Of a stretch of 61,385 nucleotides of DNA, positions 40,547 through 47,977 are shown piece by piece. The translations under genes and the position numbers were made by a program. The stretch covers positions 1 to 61,385 of the forward strand of contig CACZZO010000024.1 in assembly GCA_902785755.1 (NCBI GenBank). Reading direction: 5' to 3'. Numbering within the stretch: position 1 is the stretch's first letter; every line of letters begins with the position of its first letter. This DNA is from an uncultured Bacteroidia bacterium (GTDB lineage Bacteria; Bacteroidota; Bacteroidia; Bacteroidales; F082). The notes under the pieces are model-generated. The model was not told where the DNA came from. It ran no database searches and saw only the letters and a list, made by a program, of their open reading frames with translations.

Positions 40547-40649
40547 AATGTATTTGTTTGTAGGCTGCAAATATAGGGCATTTTTTACGAAACAAAAAAA
40601 CGATGGTTGATTTCCTTCAAAGTCTTTCGCGACAATGTGTTTCCACCCA

Positions 40650-41531
40650 TCAATACCGTATCTTATAATACTCCAACAACGCCTTGAAATTATCCTGTGC
40701 CGTCAAGCAGGTGTCGCGCAAATAGCCGTTGATTTTGCCCCAGTTTTGGATACCTCTGTAATAGAACAAGCGCAAATCCTCTGTGATGATGAACGGCACT
40801 ATGTTTGTTTGAAGGCATTGCCAAAACAACAATAGCCGCCCGACACGTCCGTTGCCATCCTGAAATGGATGGACGCGCTCAAAACGCACATGGAAGTCCA
40901 AAAGGTCATCAAATTTAATCTGCTTTTTGGCATTGTATTCGGCCAATAGCGACTTCATCTGACGATGGACTTCTTTGGGCTGGGCGGTTTCCTCTTCTCC
41001 AACGGCATTGGCCAAACGCTTGTAGTCGCCTACGGCAAACCACGATTTTTGGCTGTCGGAAGTGTTGGTTTTCAACAACAAATGCAATTGCTTGATGTGC
41101 GCCTCAGTAATCTTGTCGGTGGCATGGTCGATGACATAATCGACGCAGCGGAAATGGTTCACGGTTTCCAAAATGTCGTCGATGCGTGTGCTCTCCGTAG
41201 TGATGCCCAAGGTGTTGGTCTCGAAAATGTAGCGCGTCTGTTCTTTGGTCAATCGGCTACCTTCAATATGGTTGGAATTGTAGGTCAGGTCGATTTGGGT
41301 GCGATGGTAGATGCCGCCTTTCAGCTTTGTTTCCTTCTGCTCGCGCAAAGCGGCAAGCAAAGGCGACACCTTGATTTTGCTGCGTTTGGGTATGATGGCC
41401 TCGGCGGGAATGTTCCATGTCTTTCCCGTGAGGAACGCGCCATCTATCTTCCCCGTAGCGCAATAGTTACGGGCGGTGCGCTCACTGATGCCGTGTTTTT
41501 CGGCAAACTGACTGACTGAAATGTATTTCAT
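40650..41531 (-). CDS. Fic family protein with N-terminal helix-turn-helix
   Basis: A 293-residue Fic protein. Residues 1-45 are a MerR/excisionase-like DNA-binding motif (ISVSQFAEKHGISERTARNY). Residues 84-93 carry the inhibitory (S/T)xxxE(G/N) pattern SNHIEG before the active site. The catalytic loop HPFQDGNGRVGRL (221-233) has the His, Asp, Gly, Asn, Gly and Arg needed for AMP transfer. It is thus a complete, self-inhibited class II-like AMPylator. Its promoter region contains two TATCGGCAAGTTTTT repeats, so autoregulation by its own helix-turn-helix is plausible. Target protein unknown. Confidence 0.87.
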   Translation of the reverse strand: MKYISVSQFAEKHGISERTARNYCATGKIDGAFLTGKTWNIPAEAIIPKRSKIKVSPLLAALREQKETKLKGGIYHRTQIDLTYNSNHIEGSRLTKEQTRYIFETNTLGITTESTRIDDILETVNHFRCVDYVIDHATDKITEAHIKQLHLLLKTNTSDSQKSWFAVGDYKRLANAVGEEETAQPKEVHRQMKSLLAEYNAKKQIKFDDLLDFHVRFERVHPFQDGNGRVGRLLLFWQCLQTNIVPFIITEDLRLFYYRGIQNWGKINGYLRDTCLTAQDNFKALLEYYKIRY

Positions 41532-41532
41532 T

Positions 41533-41599
41533 TATCGGCAAGTTTTTCTTCAAAATCCGCCACAAAGATAGTGGTTTTTGCCGCTATCGGCAAGTTTTT
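41533..41599 (-). promoter_or_regulatory. Fic promoter with paired 15-base operator-like repeats
   Basis: TATCGGCAAGTTTTT occurs at 41533-41547 and 41585-41599, 52 bases apart in the same direction. The minus-strand -7 element (TATCTTTG, about 41564-41571) lies between them. The second copy is part of an inverted TGCCG-CTAT-CGGCA. The first copy overlaps the start codon area. Confidence 0.55.
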
Positions 41600-41705
41600 G
41601 CTCAATTCTTCTGATTAATCAAGTCCAGCAGCGTCTGTTATTACGCTGGAAAAACTTAAAAACCCGCCTCATCTGTTAGGCAAATCATGCAAAACAAACA
41701 GATGG

Positions 41706-43385
41706 TTACTGATTATTTGTAGCGGATTTCTCCTCTTCCAACGCTTCCTTGGCATGGGCCAAAGCCGCATCGAAATTGTCGTGGATGTTGCCCTTGCCGA
41801 TGAGGAAGGAAATGCGGCATTTGTCTAACGACTTGCGGACATTGGGCTGCACGCCTGAAAGGATGATTTTCTTGTTGTCGGTCTTGAGCGACTTGATGGC
41901 TTCCATGAAGTTGCGCTCGCCGGTTTCGTCCATGAAAGGCACATGCCTCATTCTGATAATCAATATTTTGGTGGAATCGGGACGGCCTTTCAGCACCTCA
42001 CTAAAATGCTTCGCTGCGCCGAAGAAGAACGGCCCGCTGATTTCGTAAATCTCAATGCCTTTGGGGATGTCGTCGTAGTTTTCCATCGTATTGGTGTCCA
42101 AGTCGTTCTTCAAAATGGCCTCGCCGTTGTCGGCCATGCGCTTCATGAACATCAACGATGCCAGCACAATGCCGACCTCGATGGCCACGGTCAAATCGAC
42201 GAGCACGGTGAGGAAGAAGGTCACAAGCAGGATGATGATGTCGTAAGGCGAGCCACGAAGGATGGAGGCGAAACTGCGCCATTCGCTCATGTTGTAGGCC
42301 ACCACGATAAGGATGCCCGCGAGGCACGACATGGGAATCAATTTAGCATAGTTTCCCAAACATAACATGATGAGCAACAAAGTGATAGCATGAACAATAC
42401 CCGCAACGGGCGTGCGACCTCCGTTCTTGATGTTGGTGGCGGTGCGGGCAATGGCACCCGTGGCCGGAATACCGCCAAACAAAGGCGTGATGATGTTGGC
42501 GATGCCTTGACCGATAAGCTCGGTGTTGCTGCGGTGGTGGCTACCGATCATACCGTCGGCAACGACCGCCGACAACAACGATTCGATAGAACCGAGCAAG
42601 GCGATGGTGATGGCCGGCTGCACATAGTTTCCTACATTCTCCCAATGCACCTCCGGGATGCTCAGCGCGAGACTACCCTTGATTTCGCCGAACATGCTTT
42701 CGATGGTGGTCACAGGAATGTCGAAAATGGCCACCAAAGCCGAAACCAAGATGATGGCCACAAACGAACCTGGAATCTTGTTTGTTAATTTATTGAATGT
42801 CAGACTTATCACTATAGTAACCACGGTGATGCCCAATGCCCAATAGTTGGTGGTTCCAAGGCTGTCGAAATACACGCCCCATTTGTCGACAAACCCCGCC
42901 GGCACACTGGCGATTTCAAGTCCGAGGGCGTCTTTTATCTGGGTTGAGAAGATGGTCAGGGCGATGCCGCTGGTGAAGCCCACCACCAAAGGATGGGGAA
43001 TGAAGCGCAGCAGCGAACCCAATTTCAGCAAGCCAAACATAATCATAAAAATGCCTGCCAGAATGGTCGAAATCATCAGGCCGTCAAGCCCGTATTGCGA
43101 CACAACACCCGCAATGATGATGACGAAAGCCCCCGTGGGACCGCCAATCTGCACACGGCTGCCGCCCAACAGCGAAATCAGGAATCCCGCAATGATGGCG
43201 GTGACGATACCCTTGTCGGGCGATACGCCCGAAGCCACCGCAAAGGCGATAGCCAATGGCAACGCCACGATGCCTACGATGATGCCCGAAAACAAGTCTT
43301 TTGTGAATTGTTTCTTGGTGTATCCCTTTTTCAAAACGCTGAAAAACTTGGGATAGAAAACGTCTTTAATATCGAATTTTGCCAT
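41706..43385 (-). CDS. SulP-family anion transporter with STAS domain
   Basis: A 559-residue SulP transporter: about 11 membrane helices, including LFSGIIVGIVALPLAIAFAV and IGGPTGAFVIIIAGVV (the SulP signature area) and GGIPATGAIARTATNI. A cytoplasmic STAS domain follows from about 430 (EIYEISGPFFFGAAKHFSEV; LIIRMRHVPFMDETGE). The ATG at 43385 is chosen over longer in-frame starts because the helix-containing SulP match begins there and a -7 element (TAGTTTTGC, minus strand) lies just upstream. Anion carried (sulfate, bicarbonate or other) cannot be told. It is divergent from the phzF-like gene. Confidence 0.88.
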   Translation of the reverse strand: MAKFDIKDVFYPKFFSVLKKGYTKKQFTKDLFSGIIVGIVALPLAIAFAVASGVSPDKGIVTAIIAGFLISLLGGSRVQIGGPTGAFVIIIAGVVSQYGLDGLMISTILAGIFMIMFGLLKLGSLLRFIPHPLVVGFTSGIALTIFSTQIKDALGLEIASVPAGFVDKWGVYFDSLGTTNYWALGITVVTIVISLTFNKLTNKIPGSFVAIILVSALVAIFDIPVTTIESMFGEIKGSLALSIPEVHWENVGNYVQPAITIALLGSIESLLSAVVADGMIGSHHRSNTELIGQGIANIITPLFGGIPATGAIARTATNIKNGGRTPVAGIVHAITLLLIMLCLGNYAKLIPMSCLAGILIVVAYNMSEWRSFASILRGSPYDIIILLVTFFLTVLVDLTVAIEVGIVLASLMFMKRMADNGEAILKNDLDTNTMENYDDIPKGIEIYEISGPFFFGAAKHFSEVLKGRPDSTKILIIRMRHVPFMDETGERNFMEAIKSLKTDNKKIILSGVQPNVRKSLDKCRISFLIGKGNIHDNFDAALAHAKEALEEEKSATNNQ

Positions 43386-43499
43386 TTGTTGTGTCTTGGA
43401 AACGGCTGCAAAACTATAAAGAAATTTTGGACTCCACAAAAAATTTAAGGCAACCGCTTTTTTTCTATTTTTGTGCCATGAATTGAAATACTTCAAACC

Positions 43500-44357
43500 A
43501 TGAAATACTTCATCGTCGACGCGTTCACCGACCAGCCTTTTGGTGGCAATCCTGCTGGAGTGGTATTGCTTGATAGTCAAACATTTCCGCAAGAGGATTT
43601 GATGCTGAAAATAGCAGCCGAACTGCGCTATTCGGAAACGGCTTTCATCCGCCGACACTCGGCCAACGAGTTCACTATCCGTTATTTCACCCCAAAGGCT
43701 GAAGTCGAATTGTGTGGCCATGCCACCATCGCCTCCTTCTTCCTGTTGCACCAGAAGGGATTGGCACAAGGCCAATGCCAATGCCACACCCTTGCCGGCG
43801 ATTTGAACATTGAGGCGGGCAAAAAAGTAATGATGCAAATGGCGAAACCCCGCATCGTGGCAACCATTTCTGACACCGAGGAAATATACAACGCCATAGG
43901 ACTCCCCCACTCTCTCAACTCTAAACTCTCAACTCTAAACTTCCCCGTCCAAGTGGTTTACGCCGGATTGCCCGACATCATGCTACCCTTGCCCGATGTG
44001 GACACGCTGCAATCGCTCCAACCCGACATGGAGGCCATTACCGCCATCACCAAGCGTTATGAGGCTGTCAGCATCCATCCTTTCGCTTTCAGCAGCGACG
44101 GCTTCACCGCGCATGTCCGCGACTTTGCGCCCCAATACGGTGTTCCCGAAGAGTCGGCCACTGGCACCGCCAATGCCTCTTTGACCTATTATCTTCAGCA
44201 ATGCGGCCACCTCGCTGCCGAAGCGGAATGTGCCTTCATACAAGGCGAAATGATGGGACGGCCTTCAGTGGTAGCCACAAGGATTCATGCCGACGGTAAC
44301 ATCTTTGTCGGGGGAACGGCGGCTGTAGTGGCTGAAGGTGAGCTAATGGTTGGGTGA
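43500..44357 (+). CDS. PhzF-family isomerase-like protein with in-frame repeat insert
   Basis: A 285-residue PhzF-fold protein. Typical blocks: FIVDAFTDQPFGGNPAGVVL at the start, LRYSETAFIRR with the catalytic Glu, FTPKAEVELCGHATIASFFL and the closing ESATGTANASLTYYLQQCGH. Between LPH and FPVQVVYA the sequence SLNSKLSTLN (43911-43941) is coded by a CTCAACTCTAAA-type repeat, as in mod and in the 9604 gap. The insert preserves the frame. PhzF enzymes isomerise small molecules; this one has no known substrate. A -7 element (TATTTTTG, about 43467-43474) precedes it. Confidence 0.85.
   Translation: MKYFIVDAFTDQPFGGNPAGVVLLDSQTFPQEDLMLKIAAELRYSETAFIRRHSANEFTIRYFTPKAEVELCGHATIASFFLLHQKGLAQGQCQCHTLAGDLNIEAGKKVMMQMAKPRIVATISDTEEIYNAIGLPHSLNSKLSTLNFPVQVVYAGLPDIMLPLPDVDTLQSLQPDMEAITAITKRYEAVSIHPFAFSSDGFTAHVRDFAPQYGVPEESATGTANASLTYYLQQCGHLAAEAECAFIQGEMMGRPSVVATRIHADGNIFVGGTAAVVAEGELMVG
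43911..43941 (+). repeat. CTCAACTCTAAA-type repeat inside the phzF-like gene
   Basis: Tandem CTCTCAACTCTAAA words read in frame as SLNSKLSTLN. The complement equals the GAGTTTA/GAGTTGA repeat of the mod gene and of the 9604-9696 gap. Confidence 0.7.
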
Positions 44358-44420
44358 GAAACAAGTATTTTTTCTTTACGGTTCCATGAATTTGACGAAA
44401 AAAGCGTACCTTTGTCCCCG

Positions 44421-44849
44421 ATGTTTAATCATCTCAGAAAATACGCCAAATTGCTGATGCCCATTCTGTTGGGATTGTTTTTCGTGACTTTCGTCATCGA
44501 TGATTACGCCGACGAGCCACGAAAAATGAAAGGCGTTGTCGCAGAATGTTTTGCGGAAATGGAAGCCGACGAATCAGAATGTGAGGAAGATGATATTGCC
44601 AAAGAAGCAAGTTTTAGCCCGTACTCATTGATTCCCAATGGGATAGTGTGCATTATCCTTGGCACAATGCAACTTTCCTCGTCCAAGCAATCAGCCGAGC
44701 AATTCAGGGGATTGGTGCGTCGTTATGCGCCCCGACCGATTTTGACTTATATCAACCTAAATAATAATGGCATGGACCTCTTTCAGGTTTGTGCCATTTT
44801 TTATTCTGAAAATCAAATACTTAAACTATGGACTTTACTAGCATTTTAA
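44421..44849 (+). CDS. hypothetical membrane protein overlapping the Na/Pi transporter gene
   Basis: A 142-residue protein with one N-terminal hydrophobic stretch (KLLMPILLGLFFVTFVID), an acidic middle (AEMEADESECEEDDIAKEA), a second hydrophobic stretch (LIPNGIVCIILGTMQL) and a third segment near the end. No family recognised. The -7 element TACCTTTG (44407-44414) ends only 6 bases before the ATG, so the transcript would be nearly leaderless unless the later ATG at 44457 is used. Its stop overlaps the next gene by 22 bases, suggesting coupling. Confidence 0.5.
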   Translation: MFNHLRKYAKLLMPILLGLFFVTFVIDDYADEPRKMKGVVAECFAEMEADESECEEDDIAKEASFSPYSLIPNGIVCIILGTMQLSSSKQSAEQFRGLVRRYAPRPILTYINLNNNGMDLFQVCAIFYSENQILKLWTLLAF

Positions 44850-46504
44850 TTGCAATCCTGACCTTGACGGCGGGCATAGGCGTGTTTCTCGTGGCCTGCC
44901 AGATGATGAGCACCCATCTCGAAGCGGTGTCGTCGAAGCGGCTGAAGCAACTGTTTTCAAAGACTGGCCGAAACAAGTGGCTCGGCGTGGGCATCGGCAC
45001 GGTGGGCACTGCCGCCATCCAAAGCAGCGGCGCCGTCACGGTGATGGTCATCGGCTTCGTCAATGTGGGCATTCTGTCACTGGCACAAGCGGCCACCATC
45101 ATCTATGGCGCCAACATCGGCACCACCGTCACGGCGCAATTGGTGGCCTTGGGCATGTTTGGCACCAACAGCATCTCCACTACCGTCATTTTTGCGGCTT
45201 TTGCGGGCATTGGCGCGTTTATGACCTTGTTCAGCAAACGCAACACAACCAAGCAGATAGGTGGCATCCTGACAGGATTCGGAATGTTGTTCGTCGGTCT
45301 TTCGATGATGGCTGACGCTATGGATGAATTTGCCGCGTTGGAGTCTGTCAGGCAATTCTTGGCCAACATCAACAATGCCGTACTGTTAGTTCTGGTCGGT
45401 GCGGTGCTGACGGCCATCATCCAGTCCTCGTCGGTGATGACTTCCATCGCCATCACGATGGTCGTTTCGGGCTTGGTCACCCTCGACCAAGGCATCTACC
45501 TGACGATGGGCAGCAACATCGGCTCGTGCGTGGTGGCCATCATCGCAGGCGTAACGAGTGGCACAGCTGCCAAACGCACCGCAACGATACACTTGATTTT
45601 CAATGTAATGGGCGTTGTTATTTTTATGCTGATAGGTTTTTTGCTTCGCTCGACGACGGGCGGCAATTGGAGTTTCGGGCAGGTGTTCAATCGGATGTTT
45701 CCCGCTGCGCCACAACTGCAATTGGCCATGTTCCACACGGTGTTCAACATTTGTACTATGTTAGTTGCGATGCCTTTGACCAACGCCTTGGTGAACTTGG
45801 CTTGCCGCATCGTGAAAGAGGTTCCCAAGGAAAAAACCGACGAGCCGCATTTGCGCTTCCTTGACGAACAAATGTTGCGCACGCCTGTGGTCGCCATCCG
45901 CCAATTGAAAGCCGAAATCGAGAATATGGCCGAACTCGCCTTGCAAAACTTCCATAGGTCGATTCACATTGTCACAACATTGGATTACAGCGAGATAGAA
46001 ACCTTCCGAAAGACGGAAAACTTGCTCAATTACCTGAACAAGGAATTGGTGAACTATACGGTGAAACTCTCCGGCAAGCGGCTCAACAGCTTCGACCAAC
46101 GCTATCTTTCTTCGACCATCCGCACGGTGAGTGACCTCGAGCGCATCGGCGACTACGCGGAAAACATCGTGGAATATGCCGACGCGCTCAAGGAGCAAAA
46201 CGCCACTTTCTCGGCGGACGCCATCGCTGAAATCTTGAAGATGGAGCAACTGATTCTCGGCTTGTACAAGGAAACTATGCAGGCCTACCACAAACTCGAC
46301 CTCGAAGCCCTCGACCGTGCCAATCGCATTGAGGATGAGATAGATGATTATACTGACCTTATGGAGAAGAACCACATCGAGCGGCTTGTGCGAGGGGTGT
46401 GTACGCCTTCGGTCGGGGCGGAATACCTCTCGTTGGCGCAAAATGCAGAGCGCGTGGGCGACCACCTCACCAACGTCGGCAAAACGATTCGCGACTTGGT
46501 GTAA
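44828..46504 (+). CDS. Na/Pi cotransporter family protein with PhoU-like domain
   Basis: A 558-residue protein of the NptA/PNaS family. The N-terminal half has two inverted repeats with the QSS signature: GTAAIQSSGAVTVMVIGF (about 58-75) and LTAIIQSSSVMTSIAITM (about 196), plus IYGANIGTTVTAQLVALG. The C-terminal 200 residues are a helical PhoU-like domain (LDYSEIETFRKTENLLNYLN; LERIGDYAENIVEYAD). It imports phosphate with sodium, with the PhoU part probably controlling it. It overlaps the preceding hypothetical gene by 22 bases. The ATG at 44828 is supported by the start of the first helix. Confidence 0.9.
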   Translation: MDFTSILIAILTLTAGIGVFLVACQMMSTHLEAVSSKRLKQLFSKTGRNKWLGVGIGTVGTAAIQSSGAVTVMVIGFVNVGILSLAQAATIIYGANIGTTVTAQLVALGMFGTNSISTTVIFAAFAGIGAFMTLFSKRNTTKQIGGILTGFGMLFVGLSMMADAMDEFAALESVRQFLANINNAVLLVLVGAVLTAIIQSSSVMTSIAITMVVSGLVTLDQGIYLTMGSNIGSCVVAIIAGVTSGTAAKRTATIHLIFNVMGVVIFMLIGFLLRSTTGGNWSFGQVFNRMFPAAPQLQLAMFHTVFNICTMLVAMPLTNALVNLACRIVKEVPKEKTDEPHLRFLDEQMLRTPVVAIRQLKAEIENMAELALQNFHRSIHIVTTLDYSEIETFRKTENLLNYLNKELVNYTVKLSGKRLNSFDQRYLSSTIRTVSDLERIGDYAENIVEYADALKEQNATFSADAIAEILKMEQLILGLYKETMQAYHKLDLEALDRANRIEDEIDDYTDLMEKNHIERLVRGVCTPSVGAEYLSLAQNAERVGDHLTNVGKTIRDLV

Positions 46505-46578
46505 ACGACTTTTTTCGCGACATTCCAAAATTTTTCCTATTTTTGTAGCCTGAAAATCAACCTAATCAACAAACAATT

Positions 46579-47130
46579 ATGAAAAAGACCGTAATGATTC
46601 TGGCAGCCATTTTGGGCTTCAGCCTCGCAGCCTGCTCGCAAGGCAACAACAAAAAAGAAAACAAAACAACAACGCAAACATCTGAAACACAGGAGAAAAA
46701 AGAAATGAAAACGCTCATCGTCTACTTCTCGGCCACTGGTAACACCAAGGCCGCAGCCCAACAGTTGGCTAAAGAATTCAACGCCGACCTTTACGAAATC
46801 ATGCCCGAGGAACCCTACACCTCCGCCGACCTCAACTGGCGCGACAAGACTTCGCGCTCGACCATCGAAATGAAAGACAAATCGTCGCGCCCTGCCATCA
46901 AAGGCCGTTGTGAGAACATCGCCGACTACGACACGGTTTGGATTGGCTTCCCCGTGTGGTGGTACACCGCCCCGACCATCATCAATACCTTCATCGAGGC
47001 CCACGACTTGAGCGGCAAGACACTCAACGTGTTCGCCACCAGCGGCGGCAGCGGCGTGGAAGGCTCAGCCAAGGACCTCAAAAATGCCTATCCGCAATAC
47101 ACTTGGGGCAAAAGCCGGTTGATGAATTGA
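46579..47130 (+). CDS. exported flavodoxin-like lipoprotein
   Basis: A 183-residue flavodoxin with a lipoprotein signal (SLAACS, Cys at 19) and a Lys/Thr-rich linker. The flavodoxin fold starts at about residue 43: TLIVYFSATGNTKAAAQQLA, then IGFPVWWYTAPTIINTFIEA and FATSGGSGVEGSAKDL. Extracytoplasmic flavodoxins are uncommon outside this phylum and probably take part in envelope electron transfer. A second methionine (MKTLIV, residue 43) could give a cytoplasmic form. A -7 element (TATTTTTGT, 46539-46547) lies upstream. A DUF2147 gene follows by 16 bases. Confidence 0.82.
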   Translation: MKKTVMILAAILGFSLAACSQGNNKKENKTTTQTSETQEKKEMKTLIVYFSATGNTKAAAQQLAKEFNADLYEIMPEEPYTSADLNWRDKTSRSTIEMKDKSSRPAIKGRCENIADYDTVWIGFPVWWYTAPTIINTFIEAHDLSGKTLNVFATSGGSGVEGSAKDLKNAYPQYTWGKSRLMN

Positions 47131-47146
47131 TTCAATAGCTCATCTT

Positions 47147-47584
47147 ATGAAAAAACTCCTTTTTCTCCTCCTTTTCCTTGCCACAGCAACAAGTGTCCCT
47201 GCCCAAGTGAGCAAGATGCTCGGACAGTGGAACACTTTTGACGACAAGACGGGCGACATGCGCTCCACCATCAGGATTTATGAAGAAAGAGGCTCTTATC
47301 AGGCCGTAGTTGTCACGCTTTACGAGAAAGACGACAACGGCAAGTACAAAGTGATGACGCCTCCTTATCCGAAAGAATATGAGGGCGCAATCGGCACCCA
47401 AGTTTTCAGCGAAATGAAGGTGCATGGCGAACACCTGAAAGGCAAGGTCTTCGACCCCGAAAGCCAAAAGACCTACTACGGCAAGGTGACTTACCACGCC
47501 AAAACCGACGAACTCATCCTGCGCGGCTCGTTGGACAAGGCCGGGCTGCTGGGCCGCTCACAGACTTGGAAACGGAAGAAATGA
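47147..47584 (+). CDS. DUF2147 family exported protein
   Basis: A 145-residue protein with a signal peptide (cleavage after PAQ, residue 20). The mature part is the DUF2147 beta-barrel type: LGQWNTFDDKTGDMRSTIRI, then KVFDPESQKTYYGKVTYHAK and the ending LRGSLDKAGLLGRSQTWKR. Function unknown. It is 16 bases after the flavodoxin lipoprotein and probably in its transcript. Confidence 0.82.
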   Translation: MKKLLFLLLFLATATSVPAQVSKMLGQWNTFDDKTGDMRSTIRIYEERGSYQAVVVTLYEKDDNGKYKVMTPPYPKEYEGAIGTQVFSEMKVHGEHLKGKVFDPESQKTYYGKVTYHAKTDELILRGSLDKAGLLGRSQTWKRKK

Positions 47585-47592
47585 GATTTCCT

Positions 47593-47680
47593 CACGCAGA
47601 ATGCGCAGAAAACGCAGAAACCTATCGGCTTCGATTAATATGTCGCTTTGCGCTTCCTAAAATTCTGCGTATTCAGCGTG
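47593..47680. terminator. long inverted repeat between convergent genes
   Basis: CACGCAGAATGCGCAGAA (47593-47610) is the inverse of TTCTGCGTATTCAGCGTG (47663-47680), with 16 of 18 bases matching. The loop is about 52 bases. It lies between the converging ends of the 47147 and 47687 genes and may act as a bidirectional terminator. It also resembles dispersed CGCAGAA-type repeats of this phylum. Confidence 0.45.
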
Positions 47681-47686
47681 AAATAT

Positions 47687-47845
47687 TTACACGTCAAACT
47701 TGAATTCGGCATCAAACCAGCCAGTGTCTTCCTTCAAGAGGTCATATTCTTCGCCCGTTTGGTGGTCAACCACGTGTACGGTGCCTTTGATGTCGTCGTA
47801 AGTGAATGTAAACTGGGAGTTTACGTCGTCTTTGGGTACGTCCAT
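47687..47845 (-). CDS. small conserved-looking protein, 52 residues
   Basis: A 52-residue frame with ATG at 47845 and TAA at 47687. It reads MDVPKDDVNSQFTFTYDDIK, then GTVHVVDHQTGEEYDLLKED and a Phe-rich end (TGWFDAEFKFDV). The -7 element TTATTTTTGC (minus strand, about 47871-47880) lies about 30 bases upstream, and codon use is normal for the neighbourhood. I recognise no family. The beta-strand pattern and the promoter make a real gene likely. Confidence 0.6.
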   Translation of the reverse strand: MDVPKDDVNSQFTFTYDDIKGTVHVVDHQTGEEYDLLKEDTGWFDAEFKFDV

Positions 47846-47902
47846 TTTAGATGTTGATATTGATTTTGGGCTGCAAAAATAAACATTTTTTCAATTCGAT
47901 AT

Positions 47903-47967
47903 GTAGGGCTGTCATATTATGGCAGCCATTTGCCGTTTACGCGGCTGCCACGGTGTGACAGCCCTAC
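47903..47967. repeat. two-part palindromic element
   Basis: Outer arms GTAGGGCTGTCA (47903-47914) and TGACAGCCCTAC (47956-47967) are perfect inverted repeats. Inside them GGCAGCC (47921-47927) pairs with GGCTGCC (47943-47949). It sits between the pgi 3' end and the promoter of the 52-residue gene, where it could stop pgi transcription. Confidence 0.7.
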
Positions 47968-47977
47968 AACCTATTTA

